From Cytophagaceae bacterium (GTDB lineage: Bacteria > Bacteroidota > Bacteroidia > Cytophagales > Cytophagaceae): a stretch of DNA of 64,000 bases. The position numbers and the translations under genes were made by a program. Below are positions 18,203-26,839 of this stretch, in pieces; within the stretch, counting starts at the first letter, position 1, and each line of letters begins with the position of its first letter. The notes below the pieces were generated by a model. The model ran no database searches, had not been told where the DNA came from, and saw only the letters and a program-made list of their open reading frames with translations. The DNA lies in NCBI GenBank assembly GCA_025454925.1, contig JALONM010000002.1:1-64000 (forward strand). Direction: 5' to 3'.

Positions 18203-18641
18203 AGAATTCTCAACGAAGTTCTTAAGTAAGTGAAAATTAAATACTTTAAAAAATGAAATCTTCCAGGAACCATCAAACAATTCGGTAAGGCTTTTAGATT
18301 CAGGAGAACAAAATGAAATGCACAGAGAATTAAATTCATCTAATAGGGTCTTTAAACGGAGACTAGGCAGAGGTGCGGAATGAAGGGAGTTATAATGGAT
18401 CATGCATGTCCGAATGCTGCTAGTCGTTAAGTAAGTTCCAAGAGCTGGAAGATGTCTCCGTGTTTCTTAATTCAACTAAGCCTTTTTGTAAATTATTGGT
18501 TTTTTAAGTACTTTTTGACAATATTTAAATCGACATCAAGAAGGGGATTAAACTTTTTAAACTTACAGTAAAGAACCAAATTTCATTCGGACTTAATATC
18601 ACATACTGTAACAATCGGATTGTATTTACATTAGTTTCACT
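18203..18641. other. 439-base divergent control region between the two arms of the glycan locus
   Basis: It lies between the legI start (minus) and the HisH-like start (plus), so promoters for both arms should be here. It is AT-rich, most so at 18480-18560. I found no exact TTG-N19-21-TAnnTTTG on either strand, no strong hairpin and no convincing coding sequence; the upstream extension of the legI frame covers half of it but shows no homology. Confidence 0.55.
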
Positions 18642-19262
18642 ATGGTTGTAATTATTGACTATGGGGTAGGCAATTCTACTTCCATAAAAAATATGTTGAG
18701 GAAGGCTGGTTGTGCCCAATCTGTCATAAGTTCCAATCCCGATGAAATTTCCAAGGCAACCAAACTTATTTTGCCCGGTGTTGGAGCTTTTGATATGGGA
18801 ATGGAAAATCTACATAAAAGTGGTTTAGTAGAACTGTTGAACCGCCGGGTGTTGGAAGAAAAAATTCCGATACTGGGTATCTGTTTGGGGGCGCAATTGT
18901 TGACCAAGTCAAGCGAAGAAGGCACGATGCCTGGCTTAGGTTGGGTAGATGCTACCACGCTGCGCTTTCAGGTGGATGATGAGAATAAGAATTTGAAAAT
19001 ACCCAATATGGGATGGTGTGATGTAAGCATGCAAAAAGAAAGCAGGTTTATTTTAGATTTGCCGGCCGATTCCAGATTCTATTTCGTTCATTCGTATCAT
19101 ATTGTTTGTCGCGACAAAGCCGATGTATTGCTCACCGCAAAGCATGGTATCACTTTTACCGCAGCCATCGAAAAAGAGAATATTATAGGTGCTCAATTTC
19201 ACCCTGAAAAAAGCCATAAATTTGGACTGACGCTTTTTAAAAATTTCATATCAAACTATTAA
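18642..19262 (+). CDS. HisH-like class I glutaminase (set B)
   Basis: 206 residues. VVIIDYGVGNSTSIKNML is the N-terminal HisH strand-helix, GICLGAQLL holds Cys81, and GAQFHPEKSH holds His187 and Glu189, so the triad is complete. It is the first gene of the rightward arm, 5 bases before a HisF-like gene and followed by a WbpG-like amidotransferase. This is the gene trio known from P. aeruginosa O5, where it builds the acetamidino group of a ManNAc3NAcA derivative. The downstream WbpI-like epimerase (21170) supports that sugar as the substrate here. Confidence 0.88.
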   Translation: MVVIIDYGVGNSTSIKNMLRKAGCAQSVISSNPDEISKATKLILPGVGAFDMGMENLHKSGLVELLNRRVLEEKIPILGICLGAQLLTKSSEEGTMPGLGWVDATTLRFQVDDENKNLKIPNMGWCDVSMQKESRFILDLPADSRFYFVHSYHIVCRDKADVLLTAKHGITFTAAIEKENIIGAQFHPEKSHKFGLTLFKNFISNY

Positions 19263-19267
19263 ATCGG

Positions 19268-20032
19268 ATGGGAAGAATTAGAGTTATTCCTGTATTATTA
19301 GTGAAGGGCAGCGGACTTTATAAAGGAGTAAAATTTAAAAATCATACGTATATCGGAGATCCGATCAACGCAGTAAAAATTTTTAATGACAAAGAGGTAG
19401 ATGAGCTTATCGTTATTGACATAGGGGCTACCCTTGGCAACAAAGTGCCCGATTTTTCCCTTATCTCAAGGATTGCAGGAGAAGCCTTTATGCCCCTAGG
19501 TTATGGAGGAGGTATTAAGAGTCTGGACCAGATCAAACGTATTTTTTACGAGGGGGTAGAAAAGGTTGTTATTAACACCTCCGCGCATAATAGCACCGCC
19601 TTAATCGAATCTGCCGCTAAAACCTTTGGCAGCCAGAGCGTGGTTGTTTCCATTGATATAAAAAAGAACCTTTTTGGTAAAATTGAAGTATATACCCATA
19701 GTGGGACAATAAACACACATAAAGATCCGGTCCAATTTGCCAAGGAAATGGAATCTGCTGGAGCAGGAGAGCTTTTTTTTCAATCTATTGACAAAGACGG
19801 TACTTTTGCCGGATACGATTTGCCAACCCTTAAAAAGATTACCGACAAGGTTTCCATTCCGGTAATTGCAGGGTGCGGGGCTTCCGGTTTAGAAGATTTT
19901 AAAATGGCTATTTCGGAGGGAGGAGCCTCTGCTGTAGCAGCTGGAAGTTTATTTGTGTTTGTGGGAAAAACGAAAGGGGTGTTGATTAATTACCTCTCAA
20001 ATAATGAAATAAACCAATTGAATAATGGCTAG
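19268..20032 (+). CDS. HisF-like ammonia-channel barrel protein (set B)
   Basis: 254 residues, HisF fold. The N-terminus VIPVLLVKGSGLYKG has Leu at position 11 where the cyclase has its catalytic Asp (IPCLDV); Lys19 is kept. The second catalytic Asp is kept (HKDPVQFAKEME). GAGELFFQSIDKDGT and VIAGCGASG are phosphate-binding loops. Loss of Asp11 argues against imidazole glycerol phosphate synthesis and for ammonia channelling to the adjacent WbpG-like enzyme, whose gene it overlaps by 8 bases. It is therefore not the histidine-pathway HisF. Confidence 0.87.
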   Translation: MGRIRVIPVLLVKGSGLYKGVKFKNHTYIGDPINAVKIFNDKEVDELIVIDIGATLGNKVPDFSLISRIAGEAFMPLGYGGGIKSLDQIKRIFYEGVEKVVINTSAHNSTALIESAAKTFGSQSVVVSIDIKKNLFGKIEVYTHSGTINTHKDPVQFAKEMESAGAGELFFQSIDKDGTFAGYDLPTLKKITDKVSIPVIAGCGASGLEDFKMAISEGGASAVAAGSLFVFVGKTKGVLINYLSNNEINQLNNG

Positions 20033-21173
20033 CCTAGATAGACCGTACCAGATGTGTACCAAAACGGTAATGGATACTACCGATCCGGATATTACATTTG
20101 ACCGGGAAGGTGTTTGCAATCACTGGCACGAATATTTTGATAAATTAAAACAACGACCTTCGCAAGATGCTCTCTTAAACTATCACGAAGAAACAGTTAA
20201 AAGAATCAAAGAGTCGGGCAAAGGTAAAGCGTACGACTGTATCATTGGACTCAGTGGTGGAGCAGATAGCAGCTATCTTGCCTATATAGCAAAACAATGG
20301 GGCTTGCGTGCCTTGCTGGTACATTTCGATAATGGCTTTAACTCCGAGAGTGCCGTTTCTAATATTGAAAATATCGTACGAAAGTTAGAATACGACTACC
20401 ACGCATTCGTCATGGATTGGGATGAATTCAAGGATTTGCAACGATCCTATTTTTACGCTTCCGTTTTGGATTTGGAAATTCCCAATGACCATATGATTTT
20501 TGCCGCACTCTATAAACTGGCAAGTCAACACCAGGTGCAATACATCATCACCGGTTTTAACAACGCTACGGAATCTATACTTCCAGAAAAATGGAGGTAT
20601 ACTGGGAAAAAAGATTTAGTTAACCTCAATAATATTCAGAAGAAATTTGGGACCGTTCCGCTGGTCCACATGCCTAAGCTGGGAATATGGCAGTTCGCCT
20701 GGTATATGACCGTAAAGGGTATACAGCAATACGCGCCACTTCATTTCATTGGGTATGATAAGCCTAAAGCCAAAGAAATTCTTACAAGAGAATTGGGGTG
20801 GAAAGATTATGGTGGCAAACACCATGAGTCTGTTTTTACTCGCTTTTATCAGGGCTACATTCTTCCAAGAAAATTTAATATCGATAAACGGAAGGCTCAT
20901 TTGTCGACCATGATTTGCTCAGGACTCATTTCCCGAGAAGACGCCTTGCATGAATTGTCTTTGCCTACCTATGATGTCAATATGCAAGAGGAGGATAAAA
21001 TTTACATTGCCAAAAAGTTGGATTTCACGGAAGAAGAATTTGAGAAACTTCTTTCTCTGCCGAATGTTCCACATGAATTTTATGGCACCGATCAATGGCA
21101 ACAAAATCTCGTTTTTGGATTGAATCGATTGGTGAAGCGGGTATACAATTTCAATAAAATAAAGCATTTGTGA
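20025..21173 (+). CDS. N-acetyl sugar amidotransferase, WbpG/WbuX-like (set B)
   Basis: 382 residues. The PP-loop is IIGLSGGADSSYLAY (near residues 73-87). The N-terminus reads QMCTKTVMDTTDPDITFDREGVCNHW: the expected CxxC pairs of the zinc-binding module appear as CTKT and CNHW, so one Cys of each is lost compared with set A at 6341. It should use ammonia from the adjacent HisH/HisF pair to turn acetamido into acetamidino. It overlaps the HisF-like gene by 8 bases and the epimerase gene by 4 (GTGA). Overall length is close to copy A (405). Confidence 0.87.
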   Translation: MASLDRPYQMCTKTVMDTTDPDITFDREGVCNHWHEYFDKLKQRPSQDALLNYHEETVKRIKESGKGKAYDCIIGLSGGADSSYLAYIAKQWGLRALLVHFDNGFNSESAVSNIENIVRKLEYDYHAFVMDWDEFKDLQRSYFYASVLDLEIPNDHMIFAALYKLASQHQVQYIITGFNNATESILPEKWRYTGKKDLVNLNNIQKKFGTVPLVHMPKLGIWQFAWYMTVKGIQQYAPLHFIGYDKPKAKEILTRELGWKDYGGKHHESVFTRFYQGYILPRKFNIDKRKAHLSTMICSGLISREDALHELSLPTYDVNMQEEDKIYIAKKLDFTEEEFEKLLSLPNVPHEFYGTDQWQQNLVFGLNRLVKRVYNFNKIKHL

Positions 21174-22222
21174 TTCCAAGAAAAAAAATTCTGGCAGTGG
21201 TAGGTGCCAGGCCTCAGTTTATCAAACATGCTCCTTTATCCAAAGCTCTGGAAAAGGATTTTTTACTTAAATCGGTCCATACAGGTCAGCATTATGATGA
21301 TAATATGAGCCGGATTTTTTTTGATGAATTGAAAATTCAAAAACCAGATTTTCAATTGAAAGATATCGGAAAATCGCATGCTGAGCAAACGGGTAACATG
21401 TTGATTAGCCTGGAACGTATTTTCCAACAGGAACAGCCAGATGCGGTGTTGGTTTATGGCGACACCAACTCTACGTTAAGCGCGGCTTTGGCGGCAGTAA
21501 AATTACACATACAGGTAATACATATTGAAGCAGGTTTGAGAAGTTTTAATATTCAGATGCCCGAGGAAGTAAATAGAATCATGACGGATCATGTGTCTTC
21601 TATTCTTTTTTGTCCTAGTGAGGTAGCCCAACAAAATTTATTCGCAGAAAATATCCGCAGGAATGTGTTTATATGTGGAGATGTAATGAAAGATATGTTG
21701 CGTCTCACTTTGCCTTATACTCGCAGGCTGTTCCAGGAAAAAAAATATTATTTTGCCACTATACACCGTCCATACAATACAGATGCCAAAGATCGCATGC
21801 TGGAGATACTCAATACTTTTAATGCCTTACCATACCCTGTATTATTCCCCATTCATCCTCGCACTACCAAACTGCTTGCAGGATTTGGGGTTCAGCTGGA
21901 ACAGTTTAAAAACATTTCATTCATAGAACCAGTCGGGTATTTTGAATCCTTGTCATACCAATACTATTGTGAGGCAATCATTACTGATTCCGGTGGAGTT
22001 CAAAAAGAAGCCTATTGGTTAGAAAAAAAGTGCATTACCATACGTCCTGAAACAGAATGGGTGGAAACGCTAACCAACCATTGCAATACATTACTGTTCG
22101 ACTCATTGTCTGAGTTGGCGTCTAAATTGCAGGAAATACCTACCTACTTTGATCCTGGCTTGTATGGCACAGGCGATGCCTCTAATGAAATTTCCGAACA
22201 ACTTAAAAATTGTCTTTGTTAA
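21170..22222 (+). CDS. UDP-N-acetylglucosamine 2-epimerase family, WbpI-like
   Basis: 350 residues with a GTG start overlapping the previous stop (GTGA). VVGARPQFIKHAPLSKAL, VYGDTNSTLSAALAA, HIEAGLRSFNIQMPEEVNR and TDSGGVQKEAYWL are the motifs of non-hydrolysing WecB/WbpI epimerases. WbpI converts UDP-GlcNAc3NAcA to UDP-ManNAc3NAcA, the substrate that the WbpE/D/B-like genes at 1550-4288 would feed. WecB itself would act on UDP-GlcNAc, so the exact substrate is inferred from context. It is followed by a glycosyltransferase in the same frame register (TAATG overlap). Confidence 0.87.
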   Translation: MIPRKKILAVVGARPQFIKHAPLSKALEKDFLLKSVHTGQHYDDNMSRIFFDELKIQKPDFQLKDIGKSHAEQTGNMLISLERIFQQEQPDAVLVYGDTNSTLSAALAAVKLHIQVIHIEAGLRSFNIQMPEEVNRIMTDHVSSILFCPSEVAQQNLFAENIRRNVFICGDVMKDMLRLTLPYTRRLFQEKKYYFATIHRPYNTDAKDRMLEILNTFNALPYPVLFPIHPRTTKLLAGFGVQLEQFKNISFIEPVGYFESLSYQYYCEAIITDSGGVQKEAYWLEKKCITIRPETEWVETLTNHCNTLLFDSLSELASKLQEIPTYFDPGLYGTGDASNEISEQLKNCLC

Positions 22223-23490
22223 TGAAACTAATTCAACAGAAATGGGAAATACTTAAAAAGGAAAGCCATCGAACAGGTAAACCTGTTTTTGTATTATTGG
22301 CTACAAAAATATTTCTGGTAGTTTTTAGCACACCATTTAAATTGCTGGATTTATTGCTAACGGTTTTACTTTTCCCTGTTCTTATTCTTGCTGTTTTTCC
22401 GTTTCGCTTTGCAACAAAGAAGAGGAATATTTTTTTTATAGGCTTAGAGCATGTCATCAACAAAACGGCCGAAAGAGGAATAGGCTATTTGGAGAAAGGA
22501 TTAGATTCGTATTTTTTCTCCTATGAATGGACCGGAATGAAACATACACTTCCGTTTACAGCGCGCATACACAGGTATAGCCGTTCTGTTGCATTCGATT
22601 CCGCAGTATATGCAATTCAATTGCTGATAAGGAGACCTTGCTATGTAGAAGTGTATTTTGAAGGCTCTCCTTACCGGATCCTGGCAGCTGTACTTCTTTC
22701 CAGATTTTTCGGTTGTGCAGTGGTTTCTATTGAACGGGGTGTATGGTATGGCTTCAACGAGCATGGATACTTTTTTACAGAGGCCTTTACATACGCAACC
22801 ATTTTGAAGAATTCGGATAAAATATTTTACAGGGAATTGGGCTTATTTGAGGTTTATGATAAATATAAAATTCCACGCTCTAAATATTATTTTGATTATA
22901 ATAAAGTGCGAGTAAAAGAGGAGCCTGTTATTGCCGACAAACCGACACCCAGAAATATTTTATATTTGAATAGCTTTAAAAATTTGAGGCGCCTCGATTT
23001 ATTTCTGAAAGCGATTCCCATAATTCATAATCGTTTTCCTGATGTCCGGTTTACTATTGTGGGTGCTCGCAATGAAGAAGATCTTCAATTTGTTGAACGG
23101 GAAACAACACAGTTGGAAATAGCCTCCCTCACAGAAGTGTATTCCTGGACTACCGACCCGCAGCCGTATTATGAAAAATCATGGATATTTGTGCTGCCAG
23201 CAGAATTGGTGTTTTGTAATTTCAGCCTCATTGAAGCCATGGAAAGAGGAGTGCCCTGCGTCGTTACTAAAGTGAAAGACGCTGACCGGATAATAGATCA
23301 TGGAATAAATGGACTGTTATGCGATATGGATGAGGCGGGTATTGCCCATGCTTGCATACAGCTCTTGAGCGATGAAGAGGAACGCGTTAGAGTAGGTACA
23401 ATGGCCAGAGAAAAAATCAAAACCACTTTTAACAGTGCCACGAGACTTGATCCGATAGTGGAAGTGATAAATGAAAAGATGCGTTGGTAG
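22222..23490 (+). CDS. glycosyltransferase family 4-like (GT-B)
   Basis: 422 residues from the ATG at 22222, which overlaps the epimerase stop as TAATG. A hydrophobic stretch (residues ~25-60, VLLATKIFLVVF to LILAVFPF) suggests membrane association. The C-terminal GT4 half has NILYLNSFKNLRRLDLFLKA, FTIVGARNEEDL and the EX7E-like FSLIEAMERGVPCVV followed by HGINGLLCD. It may transfer the ManNAc3NAcA-derived sugar whose genes precede it; that link is positional only. Confidence 0.85.
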   Translation: MKLIQQKWEILKKESHRTGKPVFVLLATKIFLVVFSTPFKLLDLLLTVLLFPVLILAVFPFRFATKKRNIFFIGLEHVINKTAERGIGYLEKGLDSYFFSYEWTGMKHTLPFTARIHRYSRSVAFDSAVYAIQLLIRRPCYVEVYFEGSPYRILAAVLLSRFFGCAVVSIERGVWYGFNEHGYFFTEAFTYATILKNSDKIFYRELGLFEVYDKYKIPRSKYYFDYNKVRVKEEPVIADKPTPRNILYLNSFKNLRRLDLFLKAIPIIHNRFPDVRFTIVGARNEEDLQFVERETTQLEIASLTEVYSWTTDPQPYYEKSWIFVLPAELVFCNFSLIEAMERGVPCVVTKVKDADRIIDHGINGLLCDMDEAGIAHACIQLLSDEEERVRVGTMAREKIKTTFNSATRLDPIVEVINEKMRW

Positions 23491-23571
23491 ACAAGTGTTT
23501 TTTTCTGTTAGCAGACGCCCTCAAGTCGATCATAGCAATGCAAGTTGTGTTATTGGTTTTATTTGTGCAAT

Positions 23572-25440
23572 ATGTGTGGAATAGCAGGTTTTTATTCAAC
23601 AGAGAATTCCTTTAGTAAGGAGGACCTGGTAAAAATGACCAATGCACTTGCCCATCGAGGGCCTGATGCAGCAGGCTATTATTTCACGGAATCGCCCCAC
23701 ATCGGACTTGGTCATCGAAGACTATCCATTTTGGATTTATCGGAATCTGCCAACCAGCCATTTTATTCTTCGTGCGGCAACTATGTAATCGTATTTAATG
23801 GCGAAATTTATAATTACCGTGAACTGTATCCACTTCTCAGGAAGCCATTAAAAACTACCGGCGATACAGAGGTTATTATTGAACTTTTTATTCAGGAAGG
23901 ACCGGCATTTGTTGAACGCTTGAATGGAATGTTTGCTTTTGTTATTTTAGACATCGTACAGCAAAAGCTCTACCTTTTTCGAGACCGCTTGGGGGTTAAA
24001 CCACTCTTCATGGCCAACGTGCCATCCGGAATAGCATTCTCTTCTGAAATAAAATCCTTTGTGCAATGTCCAGCCGTATGCAAAGGATTGGCCTTGAATA
24101 GAAGGGCTGTCAGTAAATTTTTACATCTAGGCTACATACCGGAGCCAGAAACGATATATGCATCGGTTTCCAAATTCCCTGCAGGCTCATATGCGGTGTT
24201 TGACGGGAATGTTATTTCTTATACCACCTATTGGGATATTGCATCCGTCGGCACCAGGCGTTATGCTGGAACATACGAGGAAGCAAAAAAAACTGTACAT
24301 GAATTGTTGGTCAGTTCAGTTATGTATAGAACAATCAGTGATGTTCCGATTGGAACCTTCCTGAGTGGTGGTATTGACTCAAGTATCGTAACGGCCATAG
24401 CCCAAAGGAACAGTAGCCATCCCATCAATACATTTTCAATAGGGTTTGAATCGTCCTCGTTTAATGAATCGGGTTATGCAAAAAAAATAGCCGGATACTT
24501 GGGTACGAATCATCATGAATATACAGTAACACAAACCGATGCAATCAACAACCTGCAACAGGTGATGTCGAATTTTGATGAACCGTTTACCGATACATCT
24601 GCATTACCAGTATACCTGGTGTCTTCGTTGGCTCGTCAATCGGTTAAAGTTGTATTGACCGGGGATGGAGGAGATGAAGGCTTTTTAGGCTATGGCGCCT
24701 ACCAATGGGCAAATCGATTAAATCAACCTCTTCTGAAGGCATTCAGAAAACCATTAGGAGTTTCGATGAAGCTATTGGGGAATGACAGAATAAAAAGAGC
24801 TTCGGAGCTATTTTTATATCCATCGGTGAATAAGCAGTCTCATATATTTTCTCAGGAACAATATTTATTTTCTGAAAAGGAATTGTCTCGTTTGATTTGC
24901 TCCGGGTATCAATATAGAACGGAGTTCACACGAATGGATTGGTCTGCCCTGAGCCCTGCTGAAAATCAAGCATTATTTGATTTGAAATATTATTTGAAAG
25001 ATGATCTTTTGGTTAAAGTAGATCGTGCCAGTATGCTATGTTCCATAGAAGCTCGGGATCCGTTATTGGATTATCGTTTGTTGGAATTGGCATTTTCGCT
25101 GCCCGAAACGTTTAAGCTGCAAGGCACTACTTCGAAGAAAATAGTAAAGGAGATTCTGTTTCAATATGTACCTAAAGAGTTTTTTGAAAGGCCGAAATGG
25201 GGGTTTGCAATACCACTTCATGATTGGCTGCAAGGTCGTCTGAGTTTTTTAATTTCAGAATATTTATCAGAGGAATCGATTCGGAGGGTCGGCTTGCTAG
25301 ATCCGCAAGTCGTATCCTTGTACAGGAAACAGTACCAGGCGGGTGCGCATTATTTATACAATCGCATTTGGGCCATGATTGTGCTTCAAAAATGGGCCAT
25401 TGAACATCTTTCTAGTGTTCATTCTTCCTCACAAGACTAG
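23572..25440 (+). CDS. asparagine-synthase-like glutamine-dependent amidotransferase (copy 2)
   Basis: 622 residues from the ATG at 23572, chosen because Cys must be residue 2 (MCGIAGFYS); nine upstream in-frame codons are excluded for that reason. RRLSILDLS and FNGEIYNYRELY are class II GATase motifs, GTFLSGGIDSSIV (near residue 260) is the PP-loop and LTGDGGDEGFLGY the second synthetase motif. It is only loosely like copy 1, so this is not a recent duplication. Placed among glycosyltransferases, it probably amidates a sugar carboxylate; housekeeping AsnB activity cannot be excluded. It ends 4 bases inside the convergent Wzy-like gene. Confidence 0.85.
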   Translation: MCGIAGFYSTENSFSKEDLVKMTNALAHRGPDAAGYYFTESPHIGLGHRRLSILDLSESANQPFYSSCGNYVIVFNGEIYNYRELYPLLRKPLKTTGDTEVIIELFIQEGPAFVERLNGMFAFVILDIVQQKLYLFRDRLGVKPLFMANVPSGIAFSSEIKSFVQCPAVCKGLALNRRAVSKFLHLGYIPEPETIYASVSKFPAGSYAVFDGNVISYTTYWDIASVGTRRYAGTYEEAKKTVHELLVSSVMYRTISDVPIGTFLSGGIDSSIVTAIAQRNSSHPINTFSIGFESSSFNESGYAKKIAGYLGTNHHEYTVTQTDAINNLQQVMSNFDEPFTDTSALPVYLVSSLARQSVKVVLTGDGGDEGFLGYGAYQWANRLNQPLLKAFRKPLGVSMKLLGNDRIKRASELFLYPSVNKQSHIFSQEQYLFSEKELSRLICSGYQYRTEFTRMDWSALSPAENQALFDLKYYLKDDLLVKVDRASMLCSIEARDPLLDYRLLELAFSLPETFKLQGTTSKKIVKEILFQYVPKEFFERPKWGFAIPLHDWLQGRLSFLISEYLSEESIRRVGLLDPQVVSLYRKQYQAGAHYLYNRIWAMIVLQKWAIEHLSSVHSSSQD

Positions 25441-26783
25441 CTTGGTTTTGTTGCACTCGTCTTAGCCAAATTACGAATCATGTACAACGACGAAACAAAG
25501 AATGGGATAAGTGGGGTTTTATAGCGAGCCAGCGTGCCAAAATTGGAAGTCGATACTCCAACGGCAAAAGCAAACGTAAGCGAGAAGATGATTGCACTAA
25601 GTATAAACGCATTGCCATTAACAATCGAAATAAATTTAAATATCCCCACTTTGTACAATGTGGAAATCACAAGAATCATTACAAATAAAGACTCAAGGGA
25701 TGAAAGTGTCATTAATAAGTTTTTAATTTCCCAGAGGAATGGCCGGAAAAGGGAAACAACAATAGCGCTAGGAAATATGCTTATGATTCCGCCTGGGGTC
25801 ATTTCCAATTGTCCGATATTGTAATAAGACCCATTTTCCATTTTGCTCACCGAACCGATGTAGTTCGCTGTTACTTTGGCTGTTTCACTTATGTTTTTGA
25901 AATTATATTTGGTATCTGTTTCCACAATAATGGAAGAGCCAATCAGTCCAATAAGGATGGCGATGCTCAACATTAAAGGTTTTAAAAATCCCCGGGTAGA
26001 ACGGCTTTTGATGTGATTGATGTAATTGATGAAAAACCAAATACAAAGTGCTGGCAGAAGACAAATCAGGATATACACTTTAATGACAATAACCAGGTAC
26101 ATCGCAATCGACATGGCTATTACATATTTCAATCGAACGTCTTTACTAACAAATAATTTATACGAAGTGTACATGATAAAGCCTATGGCACTCATGGTTA
26201 AGGTGTCTTTTATTAATCCTGAACCCCAGATGATGATGGATGGCATGAATAAGGTGGCAAACGCAAACTGTTTGTTCAGGTGTTTATTCAATAAGCGTAA
26301 CGTTTTAAAAAAATACCAGCCTCCGCAAAAGCCCAGTACTCCAAACAGCATGGAGGTGCAAACGAAAGATGAGAAGGTCAGGATATTTAAGAACGAAGCA
26401 ATTTTTACAATGATCAGAGAGTTAGGGTCCCAGTAGAAATAAATCTGAAAGGTGTAAAAGCTAATTTCAGGAATTTGCTCACCGGGGCTAGAGAGCAGGA
26501 ATTGAAGGTACCCAAAGGGAGAATCAAAGAAAAGTGTTGTAGCAATTTGACTGTCAAAAAAAAATGCGGTCGTATCTCCGCCCTTATAATAAAATTGATA
26601 AATTAAAACTAAGACTACGGCACCTACAATCTTGGATAAAAATGCAGGAATGAAATACTTCTGCTCTACCGGATCTTTGATTTTATATATTTTTATAACA
26701 CGGAAAATCGCAAATAGAAATATAAAATAGAATGGAGGCAAAAATATATCAACCCAAGTAAGGACATCAAATGCCGATTTCAT
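25437..26783 (-). CDS. polytopic membrane protein, candidate Wzy-type O-antigen/capsule polymerase
   Basis: 448 residues with roughly ten or more hydrophobic helices and a large hydrophilic loop (~residues 285-335, TDTKYNFKNISETAKVTAN and beyond), the usual topology of Wzy polymerases. Sequence motifs are too weak to assign a family. It is the only minus-strand gene between 18642 and 32120, overlaps the AsnB-like gene by 4 bases at its 3' end, and diverges from the next glycosyltransferase gene. The Wzy role is inferred from topology and the presence of Wzx. Confidence 0.6.
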   Translation of the reverse strand: MKSAFDVLTWVDIFLPPFYFIFLFAIFRVIKIYKIKDPVEQKYFIPAFLSKIVGAVVLVLIYQFYYKGGDTTAFFFDSQIATTLFFDSPFGYLQFLLSSPGEQIPEISFYTFQIYFYWDPNSLIIVKIASFLNILTFSSFVCTSMLFGVLGFCGGWYFFKTLRLLNKHLNKQFAFATLFMPSIIIWGSGLIKDTLTMSAIGFIMYTSYKLFVSKDVRLKYVIAMSIAMYLVIVIKVYILICLLPALCIWFFINYINHIKSRSTRGFLKPLMLSIAILIGLIGSSIIVETDTKYNFKNISETAKVTANYIGSVSKMENGSYYNIGQLEMTPGGIISIFPSAIVVSLFRPFLWEIKNLLMTLSSLESLFVMILVISTLYKVGIFKFISIVNGNAFILSAIIFSLTFAFAVGVSTSNFGTLARYKTPLIPFFVSSLYMIRNLAKTSATKPS

Positions 26784-26839
26784 TTTTCACTTTTTTTAAC
26801 CACATTAATCTAGCTTTTTTTCTATACATTTACATATAT

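Noticed and set aside
18203-18403. Upstream extension of the legI frame
   Set aside because: The NeuB family begins at MGKTLIIAEAG; the extension has no homology and lies in the divergent promoter region.
10712-20032. HisH/HisF pairs as histidine biosynthesis genes
   Set aside because: No other his genes are nearby, there are two pairs, catalytic acids in HisF are altered, and WbpG-like genes accompany both.
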